A stretch of DNA of 64,000 bases from Macquaria australasica (lineage: Eukaryota; Chordata; Actinopteri; Centrarchiformes; Percichthyidae): NCBI GenBank assembly GCA_005408345.1, contig SEMN01001363.1, forward strand, positions 1 through 64,000. Reading direction: 5' to 3'. This document shows positions 22,201 through 28,640 of this stretch, piece after piece. Every line of letters starts with the position of its first letter. Within the stretch, counting starts at the first letter, position 1. Under the pieces are notes generated by a model. The model had not been told where the DNA came from and did no database searches. It saw only the letters and a program-made list of their open reading frames with translations. The translations under genes were made by a program, and so were the position numbers.

Positions 22201-23306
22201 AGTGAATATATTAGTAGACTAATACATTAGTTTTCCTAAGTTTGAGCTCTACCTGCTAGCAGCCTATCTTCCACTCACACTCCGCAGGGACAGTCTTTGC
22301 ACGTGACAGACAGGTGACACAAAACATGAAGCGAACCACAATTAAATAACTCTCCAAGTTTCAACACAGAACACGACGAGTAAATAACTTGTCTGCATGT
22401 TTGACCAACTTTGGGGCAACGAGAGCATGTGGCCTCGATGAGAAGGGAGCAGAACATCTGGCGTCAGCAATATAAGGAAGTAGTAGAAGAAGAGCGGTGC
22501 TCTTCAAAATGAAAGCACAAAAAATGCAAAGTGGCAGAGCCGCATCATTTACCATAAACAAAATTACCTGCCATTTACATTGTCTTCTAACGTTACATCA
22601 TTTATTCTTTATTCAGATTGTGGCTGCAGGTTGTCAGAGATCAGCTGTGCTTCTCTGGTCTCAGCTCTGAAGTCCAACCCCTCCCATCTGAGAGATCTGG
22701 ACCTGAGTGACAACAACCTGCAGGATTCAGACGTGAAGCTGCTGTCTGATCTTGTGGAGAGTCCAGACTGTAGACTGGAGACTCTGAGGTCAGTAGAGGG
22801 TCTGAGTCAGTCCATGCTGGTTTCAGCAGTATTGTGCTTCACATATTTGTCATGTAACGTTTCAATAGTAGATGAAATATTCAAATGTGACTGAGCTGCT
22901 GGTTTTTAACAGCTTTGAACCCTAACAGCAGTAAATCCATCATTAAAGTGAGCAGTGAACATCTCTCTGTTTCTGCAGTAATGATGCGTTCAGGGACTCT
23001 CAGCACTTTATTTCACTGTGTACTTGAATGAAACCTGCAGAGGAAACAGACTTGATGCCCAAAGTCTGTGCAGGTCTGTGAGCTTCCAGCTCAGTGTGTT
23101 CACTCCAATACGTTAACATGAGAGCTGAAAGGAAGCTGGCTACGCTACACAGCCGCTCCACTTCTGGTCTGAACAGGACTCAAGTCCCTGCTGGTCTTTA
23201 TACTGGATGTGCTGCATCACTGACTGACAGCTGATGAAGGGAGTCTCTGTAAACTCTGATTTATGACTTCTGTTGTCTCTCTTCTTCTCTCACCAGATGG
23301 TGGTGA
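925..23306 (+). CDS. hhla2-like: Receptor gene A: HHLA2-like Ig-Ig-TM protein followed by an amplified LRR exon array (multi-exon)
   Basis: Predicted type I membrane receptor with a cytoplasmic LRR tail. Exons seen: V-type Ig (925-1245), second V-type Ig (2865-3152), transmembrane (3754-3860), short cytoplasmic (3955-3980), LRR1 (4475-4597), a broken LRR2 (6115-6152), LRR3-5 (12979-13152, 16126-16299, 19407-19580), a frameshifted LRR6 (22617-22788) and a terminal exon (23297-23306). The Ig part resembles teleost HHLA2/B7-H7-like proteins, a family of T-cell co-signalling ligands. The C-type Ig exon present in B and C is deleted here, but V1 and V2 both use phase-1 junctions, so the frame survives. 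The LRR exons resemble those of fish NLRC3/NLRP12-like genes and share phase 2 with the cytoplasmic exon. No leader exon lies in the window. Whether one transcript spans all 22 kb is inference; the array could be a decaying 3' end. Confidence 0.55.
1246..2864 (+). other. Gene A intron; C-type Ig exon deleted
   Basis: The intron aligns closely to 43,113-44,637 of gene B. Around 2,757-2,767 the sequence jumps from the point matching about 44,637 to the point matching about 45,404, removing the whole C-domain exon and flanks (about 0.77 kb). The deletion joins an A to TGAGTG and so creates an ATG at 2768. Reverse-strand open frames here are not supported. Confidence 0.7.
2865..3152 (+). CDS. hhla2-like: Gene A exon: second Ig V-type domain (V2)
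   Basis: The exon is 96 codons, with acceptor CATTTCAG and donor AAG|GTAAG, phase 1 at both ends. It has a canonical Ig spacing (IPC, 11 residues, then W in LIWRF), an NQT glycosylation sequon, SLTLQDLSSDQEG and the F-strand IYTCE. It ends FLRIEKSQ. It is nearly identical to V2 of B and C. Translation also runs open upstream from the deletion-made ATG at 2768 through a hydrophobic stretch (see findings). Confidence 0.82.
3153..3753 (+). other. Gene A intron with a possible alternative terminal exon
   Basis: This is the intron between V2 and the transmembrane exon. A frame following the acceptor-like CTTACAG at 3,252-3,258 stays open in phase with V2 to a stop at 3459-3461. The same frame occurs in B and, with a 1-nt insertion near its end, in C. 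It could be an alternative end giving a secreted form, or chance conservation in young duplicates. The rest holds nothing recognisable. Confidence 0.5.
3754..3860 (+). CDS. hhla2-like: Gene A exon: transmembrane segment
   Basis: The exon is 107 bp after CTTTTCAG, ending AAAAAG|GTAAAT, phase 1 in and phase 0 out. It encodes STIAAVIVGVVVAIMVV then LALVAYRNKTAICKKIKK: one hydrophobic helix followed by a basic stop-transfer cluster, as expected for a type I membrane protein. The same exon is at 46390 in B and 58607 in C. Confidence 0.85.
3955..3980 (+). CDS. hhla2-like: Gene A exon: short cytoplasmic juxtamembrane exon
   Basis: This 26-bp exon (CTCAAAG acceptor, AAAAA|GTAAGT donor) encodes ERELSQVK and ends in phase 2. 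That is exactly the phase needed to enter the LRR exon at 4475. No tyrosine-based signalling motif is present. In B the same exon reads EAELSEVE; in C it is longer (47 bp). Confidence 0.65.
4475..4597 (+). CDS. Gene A exon: LRR1, shortened NLR-type leucine-rich repeat
   Basis: The exon is 123 bp with TTTATTCAG acceptor and CTGAG|GTCAGT donor, phase 2 at both ends. It encodes LLSNPSDLTELDLSNKKLQD and ends LESPDCRLETLR, the ribonuclease-inhibitor-type repeat used by fish NLR genes. Compared with the 174-bp exons in the array it lacks 51 bp (17 codons) at the start, in frame. The same short form is LRR1 of gene C. Confidence 0.65.
4598..5009 (+). other. Gene A intron with short CA microsatellite
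   Basis: This is the intron after LRR1, matching 59,469-60,075 of gene C minus some deleted sequence. A short CA repeat at about 4,747-4,762 corresponds to the much longer CA tract at 59,792-59,846. No exon is seen. Confidence 0.6.
5010..6032 (-). mobile_element. LINE fragment, 3' half (RT C-terminus and 3' end)
   Basis: Compared with the intact locus at 60,075 in gene C, a block of about 1 kb is inserted after CATAGTAATG. On the minus strand it encodes the end of a LINE reverse transcriptase (GVLIDESLSWKPHF; AKRIGILSKARPL; an LQKRALRRIS block at 5,666-5,990), with in-frame stops. The 3' end at 5,010 is A-rich with short tail repeats. It carries a solo LTR (5193-5576). It belongs to the same element as 6,153-7,965. 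Confidence 0.7.
5193..5576 (-). mobile_element. Solo LTR inserted in the LINE fragment
   Basis: The block is 384 bp bounded on the minus strand by TGTGACGG and GTTGTGACA, so the ends are TG...CA with a short inverted repeat. A TATA-like CTATAAATC lies at about 5,432-5,442 (minus). Flanking tetranucleotides CTAT and CTGT could be a mutated target duplication. No internal retroviral genes are attached, so it is read as a solo LTR. Confidence 0.55.
6115..6152 (+). pseudogene. Gene A LRR2 exon fragment, cut by LINE sequence
   Basis: The acceptor TTTATTCAG and the first 38 bases of an LRR exon (matching 60,162 onward in gene C, through CTGTGCTT) are present. LINE sequence then takes over. The remaining about 136 bases of the exon are not found between here and 8,050. 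About 120 bp of host sequence (6,033-6,152) is trapped between the two LINE pieces. Confidence 0.7.
6153..7965 (-). mobile_element. LINE fragment, 5' part (ORF1-like, endonuclease, start of RT)
   Basis: Read on the minus strand: 7,965-7,680 resembles LINE ORF1 (blocks like TIVVHFANPKHK, LKGTGLYVSEHLMKKN, FLRKQNKIQATW). An endonuclease start with SLNLEGFQLNI follows near 7,105-7,296, and a long frame at 6,141-6,755 holds KPSRITKESATLIDNI (endonuclease end) through the RT start (GVFPNNMKLAK). Frames are interrupted and the middle of the RT is missing. This is a dead element; the exact clade is not assigned. Confidence 0.65.
8050..8537 (+). repeat. Partial copy of the LRR-array unit (unit 0)
   Basis: This segment aligns with few mismatches to 11,625-12,114, including the anchor GAGTCGAATCTTAAATCAG. 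It stops at TTTACAGTTTTT, after which the two loci diverge. It marks an early partial duplication of the unit later amplified at 11,922-22,800. It contains no LRR exon. Confidence 0.7.
8538..9420. other. Non-coding stretch, no gene seen
   Basis: The stretch is mostly AT-rich, with a GC-rich patch at about 9,110-9,210. No coding exon or recognised repeat family is supported. Imperfect GAAGCTTC-type inverted motifs around 8,930-8,965 suggest an old short element, unclassified. Confidence 0.4.
9440..9590 (-). promoter_or_regulatory. CpG-rich promoter-like island with a possible minus-strand first exon
   Basis: On the minus strand a CRE-like TGACGTATCA is followed by a CpG-rich segment, a pyrimidine-starting leader (CTTTCTTCGCG), then ATGGAGTCTGCAACGG and a donor-like CA|GTAAGG near 9,475. 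This looks like the first exon of a housekeeping-type gene with a very short coding part. No continuing exons were recognised toward lower coordinates, so it may be an orphaned or retained promoter fragment. Confidence 0.3.
9591..10720. other. Non-coding stretch with paired ACACATTTTGTGT-type motifs
   Basis: No gene is seen. Clusters of ACACA/TGTGT palindromic motifs occur at about 9,965-10,075 and again at 10,622-10,690. They are reminiscent of the ends of a non-autonomous DNA transposon, but I could not define clean terminal repeats. The open frame at 10,129-10,458 has no recognised similarity. Confidence 0.35.
10846..10903. repeat. TAG/GTA trinucleotide microsatellite
   Basis: Runs of TAG are interrupted by TAC, and a shorter ATT repeat lies at about 10,721-10,741. 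It sits just upstream of the CpG-rich island at 10,960. Confidence 0.85.
10960..11170 (+). promoter_or_regulatory. CpG-rich island with a small open frame
   Basis: GC content and CpG density rise sharply against AT-rich surroundings. A 56-codon frame starts at tandem ATGs (10,993) and ends at 11,161-11,163, rich in Ser and Pro, with no recognised domain. A frame on the other strand is also open, which fits GC-rich DNA as well as coding. It could be a promoter or first exon, but I do not recognise a gene. Confidence 0.3.
11171..11921. other. Lead-in to the LRR array
   Basis: No exon is seen. 11,430-11,510 matches sequence after each LRR exon (for example 13,200-13,270), and 11,625-11,921 matches 8,050-8,345. 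So this is rearranged pieces of the array unit ahead of its first full copy. Confidence 0.55.
12979..13152 (+). CDS. Gene A exon: LRR3 (array unit 1)
   Basis: A 174-bp exon (58 codons, phase 2 both ends) with acceptor TTTATTCAG and donor GGG|TAAG-type CTGGG|GTAAG. It begins LWGCRLSETSCASLASALKS and carries a second repeat LTELELSDNKLQDSG, ending SPDCRLETLG. Two LRRs of ribonuclease-inhibitor type per exon is standard for fish NLR genes. It is intact. Confidence 0.65.
13153..14209 (+). other. Intron part of array unit 1
   Basis: No exon is seen. The same sequence follows LRR4 and LRR5. Small reverse-strand frames repeat in every unit only because the units are recent copies. Confidence 0.6.
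14254..14346 (+). repeat. G-rich minisatellite, 5 copies (unit 1)
   Basis: Five units of 18-20 bp of the form CTCCACGTTCCTGGGGGG. Each unit carries a run of six or seven G on the + strand, so G-quadruplex formation is plausible. Pro-rich reverse frames here are by-products of the repeat. Confidence 0.9.
15000..15031. repeat. Telomere-like CCTAA repeats in the hAT element
   Basis: Degenerate repeats of AATCCTAA and AACCCTAAT resemble the vertebrate telomere motif. They recur at about 18,283-18,313 and 21,492-21,523 in the next units. They are inside a transposon, so they are not evidence of a chromosome end. Confidence 0.6.
16126..16299 (+). CDS. Gene A exon: LRR4 (array unit 2)
   Basis: 174 bp, intact, phase 2 both ends, donor CTGGG|GTAAG as in LRR3. 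It starts LRGCRLSEISCASLASALKS and has LTELELRDNKLQDSG, ending LETLG. It differs from LRR3 by a handful of substitutions (W to R, T to I, S to R). Confidence 0.65.
17357..18346. mobile_element. Non-autonomous hAT-like element, unit 2
   Basis: Terminal inverted repeats CAGAGCCGGCCCT and AGGGCCGGCCCTG. It is the same element as in units 1 and 3, longer because its internal minisatellite has 12 copies. No transposase is encoded. Confidence 0.6.
17401..17629 (+). repeat. G-rich minisatellite, 12 copies (unit 2)
   Basis: Twelve units of about 19 bp, with variants CTCCACGTT, TGCCACATT, CGCCACATT and CTCCACGTTTTC, each followed by a run of G. The order of variants shows that part of the pattern has been duplicated relative to unit 3. 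Confidence 0.9.
19407..19580 (+). CDS. Gene A exon: LRR5 (array unit 3)
   Basis: 174 bp, intact, phase 2 both ends, donor CTGAG|GTAAG. It reads LRGCRLSEISCASLVSALKS then LRELDLSDNDLQDSGVKQ and ends LETLR. It differs from LRR3/4 at several positions on the solvent-exposed repeat face (T to R, E to D, K to D). Confidence 0.65.
20641..21555. mobile_element. Non-autonomous hAT-like element, unit 3
   Basis: Same terminal repeats (CAGAGCCGGCCCT, AGGGCCGGCCCTG) and position as in units 1 and 2, with an 8-copy minisatellite. Its presence at the end of each unit shows that the insertion predates the array expansion. Confidence 0.6.
20685..20838 (+). repeat. G-rich minisatellite, 8 copies (unit 3)
   Basis: Eight units of about 19 bp. 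The variant order matches the first six and last two units of the 12-copy array in unit 2, so the two differ by gain or loss of an internal four-copy block. Confidence 0.9.
21559..22800 (+). repeat. LRR-array unit 4, partial
   Basis: Fourth copy, which follows the unit pattern through the LRR exon (22617-22788). After it the sequence switches to the 3' region shared with gene B (22,789 onward matches 47,283 onward). Confidence 0.8.
22617..22788 (+). pseudogene. Gene A LRR6 exon with 2-bp deletion
   Basis: The acceptor TTTATTCAG is intact, but the exon is 172 bp rather than 174: GG is missing after ATTGTGG. In the phase used by every other LRR exon this shifts the frame and soon meets a stop. 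Downstream, the old frame still reads ISCASLVSALKS, DLDLSDNNLQDSD and LETLR, so the deletion is recent. Donor CTGAG|GTCAGT is intact. Confidence 0.65.
22789..23296 (+). other. Gene A intron before terminal exon
   Basis: Matches 47,283-47,782 of gene B nearly base for base. It ends in the pyrimidine tract TCTCTCTTCTTCTCTCACCAG. No other exon is firmly seen. Confidence 0.55.
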
Positions 23307-23821
23307 TCTCTGTCAGAGTGAGTGGTGAGAAAGGTGGTGGTGTTGAGAGGATCAGCTGTGTCCTGATGATCCAGAGTGGGTGGCTCCACCCTCAACCACC
23401 TCCTCCACCTGGAACCTGGATTTGATTCTTTCTTTCATTCAGATATTCTGAACCCAAACTGCCTCTGCAGATTCTGTTTGACAACATAACTGCAGATCAA
23501 CACATTTCATTGGATATTTCTGTTTAGCTTTCTGTTGCAGCTCCACCTTGTGGAATGATGGAGTAGTGCAGTTAATTTCCACATATTTCTGAATAACAGT
23601 GGAAGTTGATATTACATGTGTGAAGTTCTGGTTATTACCACCAATACCAGCCATTTCTTATATTCTAATAAATTAAGTAGCTAAACCAGAACAAAGTCTG
23701 GATTCAACCAAGGCTTTACTGAACTTTCTCATCTGACTACGAACTGATTATGTCTGGATTTTGGTGGAAAGTCAGTATCTTAATATTTCATTTTGTATAT
23801 GATGTTTGATGTAAAAATAAA
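23297..23821 (+). other. Gene A terminal exon and 3' UTR
   Basis: After a strong acceptor the phase-2 frame reads only Trp-Trp before TGA at 23304-23306 (gene B reads WWWSLSE then TGA). Two polyadenylation signals AATAAA follow, at 23667-23672 and 23816-23821. The layout matches gene B, supporting this as the common 3' end. Confidence 0.45.
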
Positions 23822-23980
23822 TCAGAACTTTTTCTTTTTATTCATGCAGATTCTAGACTTCATATTCATTAATCATGTCTATAAAACGATTAGAAGTACA
23901 CACAGGAAAATAATACTATCTTGATTTTTGTAAATAAATAAATTGTGTTTTAGGCAAAAGGAGGTTTAGTTTATTACAGG

Positions 23981-24260
23981 CTTGTTTTTGCCACTGAGTC
24001 TGGTTCAGACTGTTATTGTATGAGTCTGACAACATTATGGAAAGGATCCCTACAGAGACAGACTGTTTTATTAAAGACTAAGATCCTTTTTGTTCAACCA
24101 GAAACAGAAGTCTCATTCTGAAATCTCATGAGAGGTTGAGTTGTTGCAGAAGACAAAAGGATCTTACTCTTTAACTAAACTGTCTCTGTAGGGATCTTTT
24201 CCATAATGTTGTCAGACTCTTAGAGTATCAATCTGAGCCAGACTCAGTGGCAAAAACAAG
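23981..24260. mobile_element. Foldback (palindromic) MITE-like element
   Basis: The left arm begins CTTGTTTTTGCCACTGAGTC and the right arm ends with its reverse complement. Pairing continues for about 75 bp each side and resumes in the centre (AAGATCCTTTTTGT against ACAAAAGGATCTT). The whole 280 bp can fold as a hairpin. It has no coding content, and it lies in a block of about 2.3 kb absent from the gene B flank. Confidence 0.6.
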
Positions 24261-25200
24261 CACTTTTAGTGAATGCACTTTGACGGGCGCAGCTGCCCAC
24301 AAGGATTACGTTGCAGTCTGTTTCACAGATGCTGGTGGAGGCAATCTGCTGCACCAACTTTAAAACTTTTGGTACCTGTTAGTTATTTAGACCCCAAAAT
24401 AGGGTAAAAAAATTCACACTCCAAATTAAACTTGATGAACTTACATGGTTATGTTGAAGGAGGCATAAAAAAAAGAATGTGAACTTTCAGCTGTCCTCGC
24501 CATCTCAGCTGATCCCTAAAATCACTTATTGGAAGTCAAGATGGTTTAATATCTGTATTTTGCTTTGATTGCGTTCTTAAACACGTAGGTCCTGAAGCAA
24601 GCAGAGTCAAGTTCTGTGTGTTATATTTGCATTTTAAGCAGATCAAGTTACAAAAATCATCAGGTTTTATAGGCCTTTCATGTGTTCAGTTTATATCTTA
24701 TGAGTTCCAGTGTTGCAGCTTTTCCATGATATGCTCGTATACTCTTATTCATTTATATTTTACGATTGTTTTTATTATACTCATGTACTCTTATACTCAT
24801 TTAGCAGCAGGCTCAAATATATTCAGTACTGCTTCATAGAAAGCCATAGTATTGTTTGTCATTATTCATGGTCACAGTGGTGATTTTAACAGTTTGTGTT
24901 CTTCTCTCTTTACCGTTCAAAATCTTTCACATGTTCAGATTCAAGATGCTTACCCATTCCTGTGTCCATTTATTGGTGTGTTCACTTACTCATTGATTGA
25001 TATGTTCATTTATTCAAGTCCATACACTCGTACTCATGCGTGTTCTACATTTTTGTATTACATGTATACATACAGTATATACTCTTTGTCTTTTTGGTGT
25101 AAACATGTAATCATTCTTATATTTTACTCTTTGATGTTTAAGCAAATAATCATTTTTAGATTTTATATTGTACTCCTTATAGTTTAAGCTTGTAATCAGT
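24261..25200. other. AT-rich non-coding stretch
   Basis: It has recurring TACTCTTATACTCATTTA-like phrases between 24,730 and 25,190 that look like a degenerate tandem repeat. Open frames here are AT-rich and hydrophobic and have no recognised similarity. The stretch may be the upstream part of the LTR that follows. Confidence 0.35.
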
Positions 25201-25739
25201 TTTATGTTTTACCTTATACTCTTTATAAAAGCATTTAAGTTTCGTGCACCCCCTTGAACCATTGTGCCGAAATAACCAAGAGTCACTCACTATGTCAGAG
25301 CTTTCTGGTAATTTCCAGAAGGTTGCAGGAGCAGGATGTAATGTAATAAGCAACATAGCTTGTTAACAAAAAAGGGGAGAAGATGTGCTCTGCATTGAGC
25401 CACAAGAGGAGTTAAACAGGGAGGGTTTTCAGTATAAAAGGACAATGCAGTTCAGATTTGGGGCTCTTTTTACTTTTTGTTAGGTGATATTCTTGAGACA
25501 TTATTGCTTGTTTTTGCCTTTTTTATCTGTTTGGTTTTTGATTTATTTTTGTAATTCTTTTTAAAGTTTTGTGTAATTCATTTGTGACTCTGTACCACTC
25601 AGGGAAAATTATTGTTAATCCTTAAATAAAGAAAGTTACATTTTTCTAAAGAAGTCTTCTCCTTCTCTTCTGTTCTGCACGACCCTCTCAGCCAGGTTTG
25701 GTCCACCTCGTCGCCTTCAGGTGAGCCCCCTCCACATGA
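25200..25739 (+). mobile_element. Probable solo LTR (left boundary uncertain)
   Basis: TATA box in AGTATAAAAGG at 25,431-25,441, polyadenylation signal AATAAA at 25625-25630, and a following GT/C-rich stretch ending ...CTCCACA are arranged as U3-R-U5. No gag or pol frame is adjacent. The left end was not located and no target duplication was identified. Confidence 0.4.
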
Positions 25740-26261
25740 TGGCTAGAGGCTAATTAAGGTTTCGTTAGGAACAAGGATGGGGTACGCAAGGAATAATCGT
25801 CAAGGCCCGACACTCCCGGCGCGGAAAGCTCTGCCACCTGAATAAGAGCCTCAGTTAATAAGAGTTAAGAAAGATCTGACTTCAGGAGGGGACAACTCTC
25901 TCGACCACACCTCCACGTTCTTTTCAGTTAGCACATTATCACAAAGGAGAAAATCAGTCAGGTCTATGACAATACTCTACTACTGGTTTTCTATTTCTAC
26001 TTTCTATGTACTTTTATATGTGTTCACTGCCACAGAATCAAATATCTGTGATGTTGTAAATGTTGATAACTGACAGAAATAATTAATCTATAATCTTGAT
26101 ATAAATAATAAACTTGATTATTTGAGTTAAATGATGGAACATGTTGCTGCTGTAACTAATGACCATGAAAGGAAGTAAATGTTGATTTCACTGATGTGAT
26201 TTAGTATTTTTATACTTTTACAACACAACGCTGCACTCTTCCCAAAAAGTCTCCTCATATG
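25740..26261. other. Non-coding stretch after the LTR
   Basis: It begins with a GC-richer segment (CCCGGCGCGGAAAGC), possibly leader sequence of the same element, then AT-rich DNA. No gene is seen. Confidence 0.3.
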
Positions 26262-26520
26262 ATGTCAGTGTTGCACAGACTAGTTAATTATCCAACACCA
26301 CAGTCACATGTTTAGGTGGTAACAGCTTTTATTAATGCTGTCAGTTCTTTCTCAGCTCTGCTTTGCTTTGCAGTGAAACACTGTGTTTTACATGTAGACA
26401 AAGTGACAATGATTCAAATCAGATTTTAAAAGCTTTATTGTCTCACAGCAGAGGGCAGAAGCTTTGTGAGACAGACTTCCTTAAAGACAAACACACTTAA
26501 AGCGAGTGTTTCCGTTGTGA
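26262..26520 (+). repeat. Duplicated 3' flank of receptor genes
   Basis: Nearly identical to about 48,446-48,705 downstream of gene B. In B it follows directly on the 3' flank; in A the mobile block 23,955-26,261 has been inserted between. Confidence 0.7.
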
Positions 26521-27413
26521 TGCACAGTTACAGTTTCAGTCCCACTGGGACCAACAACACACTCATATAATCATGGAAACAGGGTGTAAATGTTGCAGCC
26601 TGATTATATTTATTGTACATTATAAAACCTTTTGATTTCAGGAACATTTTGGTAAATATTGTCATTTTCCAGGACTTTTCCAAAACAAGAAACCAGCAGT
26701 GAAGATTTCCAGGTGTTCCAGGATGCATGCATCACTATCATGACCTCAGTATTTCTAAACTCTTCACTAACTGCTGGTCTCACATTTATCCTTCAAGACT
26801 GATTCTCAAATATTCACCATTGTTCCTAAAACAAGACCAAATAACTGTCAGTGGGGTCAGAGCAGTGATGGACTCAACAACACAAACATTATGTACATAC
26901 AGGTATATAGCAACCTGTAGACACAAGTATATTAGTTTTATTGATATTAACATCAACACCATCAGATCTCTATGTGAACTGTACTGTACTGCTGTATGTT
27001 CTCTTTCCTCCTTCTCTCTCAACACAACCGGTCGAGGCTCCGTATCCACTTCTTATTGTACATCCATAGGTTTTGATTAGATACATGAAATAATCGCTCT
27101 TGCAAACTATTCTAACTCTAACTGTCCAAAAGGCGTTTGTATAAGAGGTCAGCTCGTGAAACCAAACTACAAGTGTGAAGTTTATTGGTGGAGACGTTGA
27201 AGTCATGTGACCGTGGTGTAGCTGGTTTATAGCCTAACGTCAGCTTTTTACTTCTGGAGGTTGTATTTACGCTTCAAACATCATAAAAGTGTCTTTTTGT
27301 CGAGGAAACCGGGGTGATGCTAACTTCCTGGTTGGACTACAAAAATACATCGTCCCTGCAGCTCTCTGTAGCAAGTCTGACTTAAAGTTATATTTAAGTC
27401 AAAGACTGGGTCT
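26521..27413. other. Non-coding, dispersed-repeat fragments
   Basis: About 26,930-27,050 resembles the 3' untranslated region of the L2 element at 31,848-32,400 (CTGCTGTATGTTCTCTTTCC, ACCGGTCGAGG). 27,200-27,400 looks like a dispersed teleost repeat (AACGTCAGCTTTTTACTTC). No exon is seen. Confidence 0.4.
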
Positions 27414-27478
27414 ATTTTTATGTTTTCTCTGATGTCCATCAGCACAGATACTACTACAAAAATGTCTCAAACAAAAAC
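27414..27478 (+). repeat. 65-bp direct repeat, left copy
   Basis: Identical to 32,428-32,492. The two copies bracket a block of about 5 kb with TA microsatellites, a Tc1 end and an L2 LINE. Confidence 0.9.
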
Positions 27479-27508
27479 TCCTGACGTTGTAGGCTGGGTG
27501 ATTGGAGC

Positions 27509-27512
<4 letters not shown>

Positions 27513-27563
<51 letters not shown>

Positions 27564-27796
27564 TATATAGAGATATATCTATATAGAGATATATCTATAT
27601 ATATCTATATATCTCTATCTATATATAGATATCTCTATCTATATATAGATATCTCTATCTATATATATAAGATAGATAGAGATATATATCTCTATATATA
27701 TACATATATATATACATACATATATATATACATACATATATATATACATATATATACATATATATATACATATATATATGTATATATATATATATA
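27513..27796. repeat. TA/GATA-type microsatellite
   Basis: Long tract of TA with interspersed GATA, CTATC and ACATA motifs. Open frames through it (Tyr/Ile repeats) are artefacts. Confidence 0.9.
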
Positions 27797-27965
27797 CCAA
27801 TTAATTCATTAAAAATCCTACAATGTGATTTCCTGGATTCTTTCCCCCCATTCTGTCTCTCATAGTTGAAGTGTACCTATGATGAAAATTACAGGCCTCT
27901 CTCATCTTTTTAAGTGGGAGAACTTGCACAATTGGTGGCTGACTAAATACTTTTTTGCCCCACTG
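27797..27965 (-). mobile_element. Tc1/mariner terminal fragment
   Basis: Read on the minus strand it starts CAGTGGGGCAAAAAAGTA and continues TTTAGTCAGCCACCAATTG, a widespread teleost Tc1-like terminal inverted repeat. It is flanked by TA, the Tc1 target. Only one end is present, with no transposase. Confidence 0.75.
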
Positions 27966-28024
27966 TATATATACACACAGTATTTTATATATATATATAT
28001 AAAAAACAATATATATATACACAG

Positions 28025-28061
<37 letters not shown>

Positions 28062-28066
28062 TATAT

Positions 28067-28121
<55 letters not shown>

Positions 28122-28173
28122 CTGTGTATATATATATTGTATATATACACACATACAGTATATATATATATAT
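27966..28173. repeat. TA microsatellite, second tract
   Basis: TA runs with CACACA insertions directly abut the Tc1 end, so the transposon fragment sits inside one original TA tract. Confidence 0.9.
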
Positions 28174-28640
28174 GACATTTGTAGACAGTAAGACAATAGT
28201 GCAATGGTGCAGAGTGCAAAGGGTGCTGGAATAATATGAATATAAATATGATTAATGTAACAGGTTGCTTTATATACATGAGGTAGGTGTATATGACACT
28301 ATATTCAGTATGTACAGCGTGCATAGATTTGTGATTGACTGATGATATTTACATGTTTAATAATTGTGTATTTAAGCAATGAGGAAATATAATTTACAAA
28401 CCAGTTTGTGTCACAGGGTTATTGCACAGGGATTGTTCCAGTCACTATGTGACTGATGTTAACTGTTCATCAGAGTGATGGCCTGTGGGTAGAAACTGTT
28501 TTTGTGTCTGGTTGTTTTGGCGTAGTGTTCTGTAGCATCTACCAGAGGGGAGAAGTTGAAACAGGTTGTATCCAGGGTGTGATGGATACACCCTGGCCGA
28601 ATTTATTAGTGGCCCAAAGCCATGACAACTCAGAGTTCAG
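28174..28640. repeat. Dispersed teleost repeat, unclassified
   Basis: Phrases such as TTCATCAGAGTGATGGCCTG and CTACCAGAGGGGAGAAGTTG are familiar from many fish genomes as part of a dispersed repeat. I cannot assign the family from sequence alone. No intact coding frame. Confidence 0.4.

Noticed and set aside
27420..28324. Tyr/Ile-repeat open frames
   Set aside because: Translation of TA/GATA microsatellites.
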